From the NCBI RefSeq assembly GCF_014195545.1, contig NZ_JACIBX010000001.1:144463-208462 (forward strand): a DNA stretch of 64,000 bases, in the 5' to 3' direction. Shown here piece by piece: positions 59,977 through 64,000 of the stretch; position 1 is the first letter of the stretch, and each line of letters starts with the position of its first letter. This stretch comes from Limimaricola variabilis (GTDB lineage Bacteria; Pseudomonadota; Alphaproteobacteria; Rhodobacterales; Rhodobacteraceae). The position numbers and the translations under genes were made by a program. Below the pieces are notes generated by a model. The model searched no databases and was not told the origin of the DNA. It was given only the letters and a program-made list of their open reading frames with translations.

Positions 59977-59997
59977 CGTATTCAAGGCCAGGGGCGA

Positions 59998-61815
59998 TCA
60001 GCTCGCCTTGGCTTGCCGCTTGCGCTCATGCGGGTCGAGGAAGCGCTTGCGCAGGCGCACCGCGTTCGGGGTGACCTCCACCAGCTCGTCATCGTCGATA
60101 TAGGCGATCGCCTGCTCGAGGCTCATCTCGACCGGCGGCGTCAGGCGCACGGCTTCGTCGGTGCCCGAGGCGCGGACGTTGGTGAGCTTCTTGCCCTTGA
60201 GCGGGTTCACCTCGAGATCGTTGTCACGGCTGTGCTCGCCGATGATCATGCCCTCATAGACCGGGGCCTGCGGATGCACGAACATCTTGCCGCGATCCTC
60301 AAGGTTCCACAGCGCGTAGGCCACCGCGGTGCCGTTCTCCATCGAGATCAGCACACCCTGGCGACGACCCTGGATCGGGCCCTTGTGCGGGGTCCAGCCG
60401 TGGAAGATCCGGTTGAGCACGCCCGAGCCGCGCGTGTCGGTCAGGAATTCGCCGTGATAGCCGATCAGGCCGCGCGACGGGACATGCGCGATGACCCGGG
60501 TCTTGCCGGCACCGGCGGGCTTCATCTCGACGAGGTCGCCCTTGCGCGCGCCGGTCAGCTTCTCGACCACGGCGCCGGTGTACTCGTCATCGACGTCAAT
60601 GGTGACTTCCTCGACCGGCTCCATGCGGACGCCGTCCTCGTGCTTAAAGATCACCTGCGGACGCGAGATCGACAGCTCGAAGCCTTCGCGGCGCATGTTC
60701 TCGATCAGCACGCCCATCTGCAGTTCGCCACGGCCCGACACTTCGAAGGCTTCGCCGCCCGGGGTGTCGTCGACGCGGATCGCGACGTTGGACTCGGCTT
60801 CCTTGAGCAGTCGCTCGCGGATCACGCGCGACTGCACCTTCTTGCCGTCGCGACCGGCCAGCGGGCTGTCGTTGATGCCGAAGGTGACGGTGATGGTCGG
60901 CGGATCGATCGGCTGGGCCGGGATCGCGTCTTCGACCGAGAGGTCGCAGATCGTGTCGGCCACGGTCGCCTTGGACATGCCGGCAAGGGTCACGATGTCA
61001 CCGGCTTCGGCGACCTCGATCGGCTGCTGGCCGAGGCCACGGAAGGCGAGGATCTTGGAGACGCGGAACTGCTCGAGCTTCTCGCCCTTGCGCGACAGCG
61101 CCTTGACGGTCTCGCCGGCCTTGAGCGTGCCGCTCTCGACCCGGCCCGTCAGGATCCGGCCCAAGAAGGGGTCGGCCGACAGGGTGGTGGCGAGCATGCG
61201 GAACGGCTCGGACTTGGCGGCCTGCTGCTTGGGGGCGGGAACGTGCTTGACGATCAGGTCGAACAGCGCGGTGAGATCCTTGCGCGGCCCATCGAGCTCC
61301 ATGTCGGCCCAGCCGGAACGGCCCGAGGCGTACATCGCCGGGAAGTCGAGCTGCTGGTCGTCGGCGCCAAGATTGGCGAACAGGTCGAAGCATTCGTCGA
61401 GCGCGCGGTCGGGCTCGGCGTCGGGCTTGTCGACCTTGTTGAGCACAACGATCGGGCGCAGGCCCAGAGCCAGCGCCTTGGAGGTCACGAACTTGGTCTG
61501 CGGCATCGGGCCTTCGGCGGCGTCGACGAGGAGAACCACGCCGTCGACCATCGACAGGATCCGCTCTACCTCGCCGCCGAAATCGGCGTGGCCGGGGGTG
61601 TCGACGATGTTGATCCGGGTGTTGCCCCACTCGACCGAGGTCGCCTTGGCGAGAATGGTGATACCGCGCTCGCGCTCAATGTCGTTGCTGTCCATGGCCC
61701 GCTCGGAGACGGCTTGGTTCTCGCGGAAGGCGCCGGACTGTTTCAGGAGCTCGTCCACCAGCGTCGTCTTGCCATGGTCAACGTGCGCGATGATCGCGAT
61801 GTTGCGGATATCCAT
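59998..61815 (-). CDS. typA: Ribosome-associated GTPase TypA/BipA
   Basis: 605 residues, translational GTPase of the EF-G group. GTPase motifs are AHVDHGKTTLVDELL (G1), DTPGHADFGGEVER (G3) and NKVDKPDAEP (G4). Domain II and the C-terminal BipA-specific domain follow (VDDEYTGAVVEKLTGARKGD). It helps 50S assembly, especially under stress. The ATG at 61815 matches known BipA starts; a GTG three codons upstream is the alternative. It ends at the two-way terminator. Confidence 0.96.
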   Translation of the reverse strand: MDIRNIAIIAHVDHGKTTLVDELLKQSGAFRENQAVSERAMDSNDIERERGITILAKATSVEWGNTRINIVDTPGHADFGGEVERILSMVDGVVLLVDAAEGPMPQTKFVTSKALALGLRPIVVLNKVDKPDAEPDRALDECFDLFANLGADDQQLDFPAMYASGRSGWADMELDGPRKDLTALFDLIVKHVPAPKQQAAKSEPFRMLATTLSADPFLGRILTGRVESGTLKAGETVKALSRKGEKLEQFRVSKILAFRGLGQQPIEVAEAGDIVTLAGMSKATVADTICDLSVEDAIPAQPIDPPTITVTFGINDSPLAGRDGKKVQSRVIRERLLKEAESNVAIRVDDTPGGEAFEVSGRGELQMGVLIENMRREGFELSISRPQVIFKHEDGVRMEPVEEVTIDVDDEYTGAVVEKLTGARKGDLVEMKPAGAGKTRVIAHVPSRGLIGYHGEFLTDTRGSGVLNRIFHGWTPHKGPIQGRRQGVLISMENGTAVAYALWNLEDRGKMFVHPQAPVYEGMIIGEHSRDNDLEVNPLKGKKLTNVRASGTDEAVRLTPPVEMSLEQAIAYIDDDELVEVTPNAVRLRKRFLDPHERKRQAKAS

Positions 61816-61869
61816 TCGATTCACTCTTTCAGGGGTCAGCGCGCCTCTACACCAGATACGCGCCGATGG

Positions 61870-62265
61870 CTACCCTTCTCGCCGCAGCGCGGCGTCATGG
61901 CGGTCATGCGCCGACGCGGCGGGGTCGGAAGGGACGTCGTGCGGGCTGGTGCCCGAGAACAGGTTAATGACCAGAATGCCGGCGAGGATCAGCCCCATGC
62001 CGAGCACCGCCGGCGCGTCGAGCTTCTGGCCGAAGAGGCTCCAGCCGATGGCGGCGATCAGCACGATCCCGAGCCCGGCCCAGACCGCGTAGGCCACGCC
62101 CACGGGGATCGCCCTGAGCGCCTGGCTCAGCAGGTAAAAGGACAGGCAATAGCCCAGCACCGCGATGATCGAAGGGCCAGGGCGGGTGAACTGGCGGCTG
62201 GCATGCAGCGCGGTGGTGCCGATCGTCTCAGCGAAGATGGCGACCATCAGGATGACCCAGGGCAT
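61870..62265 (-). CDS. SMR family multidrug exporter
   Basis: 131 residues with four membrane helices of the small multidrug resistance family. The key Glu is Glu13 in WVILMVAIFAETIGTTALHAS, and GVAYAVWAGLGIVLIAAIGW is the EmrE-type signature. It exchanges cationic compounds or guanidinium for H+. The 25-residue polar tail (SPHDVPSDPAASAHDRHDA) is longer than usual. GGGGAG precedes the ATG. The YitT-family gene is 11 bases upstream on the same strand. Confidence 0.9.
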   Translation of the reverse strand: MPWVILMVAIFAETIGTTALHASRQFTRPGPSIIAVLGYCLSFYLLSQALRAIPVGVAYAVWAGLGIVLIAAIGWSLFGQKLDAPAVLGMGLILAGILVINLFSGTSPHDVPSDPAASAHDRHDAALRREG

Positions 62266-62276
62266 GTCGGCTCCCC

Positions 62277-62897
62277 TCAAGTGGCGACGTAGCGGTCCCG
62301 CCGGTGGTTGATCGCGATCACCGTGTTGAGGATCACGGCGCCCAGAAGCGACCACAGCACGACCGGCGTGTCGAACAGAAGAAGCGCCGTCGCGAAGATC
62401 ACCGCATCGGCACATAGCTGCACATAGCCCGCACGGAAACCGAGGCGATCCTGAACGATCAGCGCGACGATCCCCAGCCCGCCGAGGCTGCCGTTATGGC
62501 GGAACATGCCCAGCAGGCCGAGCCCGGTGAAGACGCCGAAGATCAGCGCCCCGAGCCAGGTGTCGAGGCGCGCGATGACGAAATGCCCCGGCAGGAACTC
62601 GGTCAGCAGCGACAGCGCCGTCACCGAGATGATCGACTTGAGCGTGAATTCCGAGCCGAGCCGGAACCATGCCAGCACGTAGAAGGGCAAGTTGATGACG
62701 AAGAACACCGCCCCGAAGGACCAGTTGGTTAGGTAGGAGATGATCACCGCGACGCCGGCGGTCTGGCCGGTGATCAGCCCGACATGGGTCAGCACCGTCA
62801 GGCCGATGGCGCAGGCAAAGACCCCGATGCCCAGCCCCTGGACGTCTTCGATCAGCGAATGGCGGGTCGGGGTGGAGGCGCGGCGCATGGACGCCAT
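62277..62897 (-). CDS. YitT family membrane protein
   Basis: 206 residues with five to six membrane helices; GLITGQTAGVAVIISYLTNWSFGAVFFVINLPFYVLAW is the family core (DUF161 type). It lacks the C-terminal DUF2179 domain seen in longer members. Function unknown, likely transport. The start is the ATG at 62897, with a second ATG three codons later. The promoter candidate puts the transcript start at or next to the first ATG, and no Shine-Dalgarno is seen. The SMR gene follows directly. Confidence 0.82.
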   Translation of the reverse strand: MASMRRASTPTRHSLIEDVQGLGIGVFACAIGLTVLTHVGLITGQTAGVAVIISYLTNWSFGAVFFVINLPFYVLAWFRLGSEFTLKSIISVTALSLLTEFLPGHFVIARLDTWLGALIFGVFTGLGLLGMFRHNGSLGGLGIVALIVQDRLGFRAGYVQLCADAVIFATALLLFDTPVVLWSLLGAVILNTVIAINHRRDRYVAT

Positions 62898-62900
62898 CTA

Positions 62901-62922
62901 GGACAGTATTGTTGACCTGTCC
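62901..62922. promoter_or_regulatory. Operator-like inverted repeat over the YitT gene promoter
   Basis: GGACAG and CTGTCC are a perfect 6-bp inverted repeat 10 bases apart. They overlap the minus-strand -10 candidate AATACT (plus 62905-62910), which is 16 bases from TTGAGC (-35). The repeat ends 4 bases before the ATG, so a bound protein would shut the gene off. Confidence 0.5.
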
Positions 62923-62928
62923 AGTGGC

Positions 62929-63270
62929 TCAATCGCCCCTGAGCCTTGGCGGCAACTCGCACCCCCAGCTGGTCAGCCCCGGCACCCATGCATGCGGCAG
63001 CCGGGCCGGCAGGTTCGGAATCTTGCAGGCGTGGAAGGGCGGCTCGGCGTCGCGCGGCAGCGTCGCGCCCGGTGCCAGCCAGATCCGGCGGTCGAGACCA
63101 CCGACCTGCACGACGAGATCGGCCTCGCAGCGGTTGGTCCGCACGGCCGAGAGGCAGTCATTGGCCAGCGGCAGCCGCTCGGGGCCTAGCTGGTCGCGGG
63201 CCACGGGCAGAAGAACGGCGGCCCCGAGAAGGGCCGCCGCGATCAGCTTGATCTTGCGCATCAGGCGCAT
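62929..63270 (-). CDS. Small exported or membrane-anchored protein of unknown function
   Basis: 113 residues. It starts basic (MRLMRKIK) followed by a hydrophobic stretch (LIAAALLGAAVLLPVA), a signal peptide or anchor. The rest has four Cys (ANDCLSA, TNRCEA, HACKI, WGCEL), which suggests two disulfides in the periplasm, and VQVGGLDRRIWLAPGATLP. No family recognised. It starts 5 bases after the icd stop; the ribosome-binding site is weak, so it may be made by translational coupling. Start at 63261 is an alternative. Confidence 0.6.
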   Translation of the reverse strand: MRLMRKIKLIAAALLGAAVLLPVARDQLGPERLPLANDCLSAVRTNRCEADLVVQVGGLDRRIWLAPGATLPRDAEPPFHACKIPNLPARLPHAWVPGLTSWGCELPPRLRGD

Positions 63271-63275
63271 CGCGC

Positions 63276-64000
63276 TCAGGCGAGCGACTTGTTGAGGTAC
63301 TCGTCGATCTTCTCGAGGAAGCCCATGGTGGTGAGCCACTTCTGATCGGGGCCGACGAGCAGCGCGAGGTCCTTGGTCATGTGGCCGTCCTCGACCGCCT
63401 GCACGGTGACCTTCTCGAGCGTCTCGGCGAAGTTCAGCAGCTGGTCGTTGCCGTCGAGCTTGGCGCGGTGCTTGAGGCCGCCGGTCCAGGCGTAGATCGA
63501 CGCGATCGAGTTGGTCGAGGTCTGTTCGCCACGCTGGTGCTGGCGGAAGTGACGCGTCACGGTGCCGTGCGCGGCCTCGGCCTCGACGATCTTTCCGTCC
63601 GGGGTCATCAGCTGCGAGGTCATCAGGCCCAGCGAGCCGAAGCCCTGCGCCACGGTGTCGGACTGCACGTCGCCATCGTAGTTCTTGCAGGCCCAGACAT
63701 AGCCGCCCGACCACTTCATCGCCGCGGCGACCATGTCGTCGATCAGACGGTGCTCGTAGGTGATGCCCTTCTTCTTGAACTCCTCGGCGAACTCGTTGTC
63801 GAAGACTTCCTGGAACAGGTCCTTGAAGCGGCCGTCATAGGCCTTGAGAATCGTGTTCTTGGTCGACAGGTAGACCGGCCAGCCGCGGGCGAGGCCGTAG
63901 TTCATCGAGGCACGAGCAAAGTCGCGGATCGAATCGTCGAGGTTGTACATCGCCATGGTGACGCCGGCACCGGGGGCCTGGAACACCTCGTGCTCGATGG
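63276..64000 (-). CDS. icd: Isocitrate dehydrogenase (NADP), C-terminal part
   Basis: The last 240 or so residues of a monomer-type-II (eukaryotic-like) NADP isocitrate dehydrogenase; the gene continues past the right edge. Signatures are [20 protein letters not shown], the metal-binding [20 protein letters not shown], and [41 protein letters not shown], which are typical of that class. It makes 2-oxoglutarate and NADPH in the TCA cycle. The small exported protein follows 5 bases after its stop. Confidence 0.95.
   Translation of the reverse strand, partial: IEHEVFQAPGAGVTMAMYNLDDSIRDFARASMNYGLARGWPVYLSTKNTILKAYDGRFKDLFQEVFDNEFAEEFKKKGITYEHRLIDDMVAAAMKWSGGYVWACKNYDGDVQSDTVAQGFGSLGLMTSQLMTPDGKIVEAEAAHGTVTRHFRQHQRGEQTSTNSIASIYAWTGGLKHRAKLDGNDQLLNFAETLEKVTVQAVEDGHMTKDLALLVGPDQKWLTTMGFLEKIDEYLNKSLA

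Overview
The window is a continuous piece of a GC-rich alphaproteobacterial chromosome. Gene content and order point to the Rhodobacterales (Rhodobacter/Roseobacter group). The pointers are a DksA-like protein with one cysteine, the argS-SPOR-nagZ-scpA-scpB operon, yceD/rpmF/plsX/fabH/ihfA/merR followed by a tRNA-Pro, the lptF-lptG-lptD-surA-pdxA-ksgA run, pepA-holC, recA followed by alaS, and a TAXI-type TRAP transporter. I cannot name the species. I see no rRNA, transposase, integrase, prophage gene, CRISPR array or toxin-antitoxin pair. This is almost entirely core chromosome, and I found no convincing undescribed multi-gene system; the interest lies in regulatory DNA and in a few odd proteins.

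Layout. 1-9.8 kb: dksA-like regulator with a flavin monooxygenase, a small exported protein, xthA, a class A penicillin-binding protein, erpA, and dgt overlapping a cation/proton antiporter. 9.8-15.1 kb: a tight operon argS-SPOR protein-nagZ-scpA-scpB. 15.2-17.8 kb: a diguanylate cyclase convergent with a two-domain dCTP deaminase. 17.8-22.1 kb (minus strand): yceD, rpmF, plsX, fabH, ihfA, a MerR-type regulator and tRNA-Pro(GGG). 22.2-25.7 kb: bamE, msrB, an OlsB-like acyltransferase and an ABC-F ATPase. 25.8-32.3 kb: ferric-iron binding protein, mazG, an M20 amidohydrolase, a DUF1499 protein, prfA-prmC and a DUF4167 protein.

32.4-39.9 kb (minus strand): the outer-membrane/LPS export operon lptF-lptG-lptD-surA-pdxA-ksgA, with overlapping start and stop codons at most joints. 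40.0-47.9 kb: pepA-holC, a retropepsin-like membrane protease, marC, a second ABC-F ATPase, ndk, a secreted protein of unknown function, a lytic transglycosylase and glutaminase. 48.0-51.8 kb: a 31-codon gene and a TAXI-TRAP transporter (receptor, fused permease, DUF1850). 52.0-59.9 kb: a large Na+/H+ antiporter with a cyclic-nucleotide-binding domain, a sulfotransferase-like protein, recA, alaS, a DUF1330 protein and a MOSC protein. 60.0-64.0 kb (minus strand): typA/bipA, an SMR exporter, a YitT-family protein, a small exported protein and the 3' part of icd.

Working together. Several units serve the envelope: LptD/F/G with SurA and BamE for outer-membrane assembly, the penicillin-binding protein, NagZ and lytic transglycosylase for peptidoglycan, and PlsX/FabH for lipid synthesis. 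Others serve translation (ArgS, AlaS, PrfA, PrmC, KsgA, L32, TypA, tRNA-Pro, two ABC-F proteins) and nucleotide or genome care (Dgt, Dcd, MazG, Ndk, XthA, RecA, ScpAB, HolC, IHF). Strong hairpin terminators separate most convergent pairs, and many starts are set by 1-4 base overlaps or clear Shine-Dalgarno sites. The non-coding DNA holds several perfect palindromes and one imperfect inverted repeat of about 100 bp, listed in the findings.
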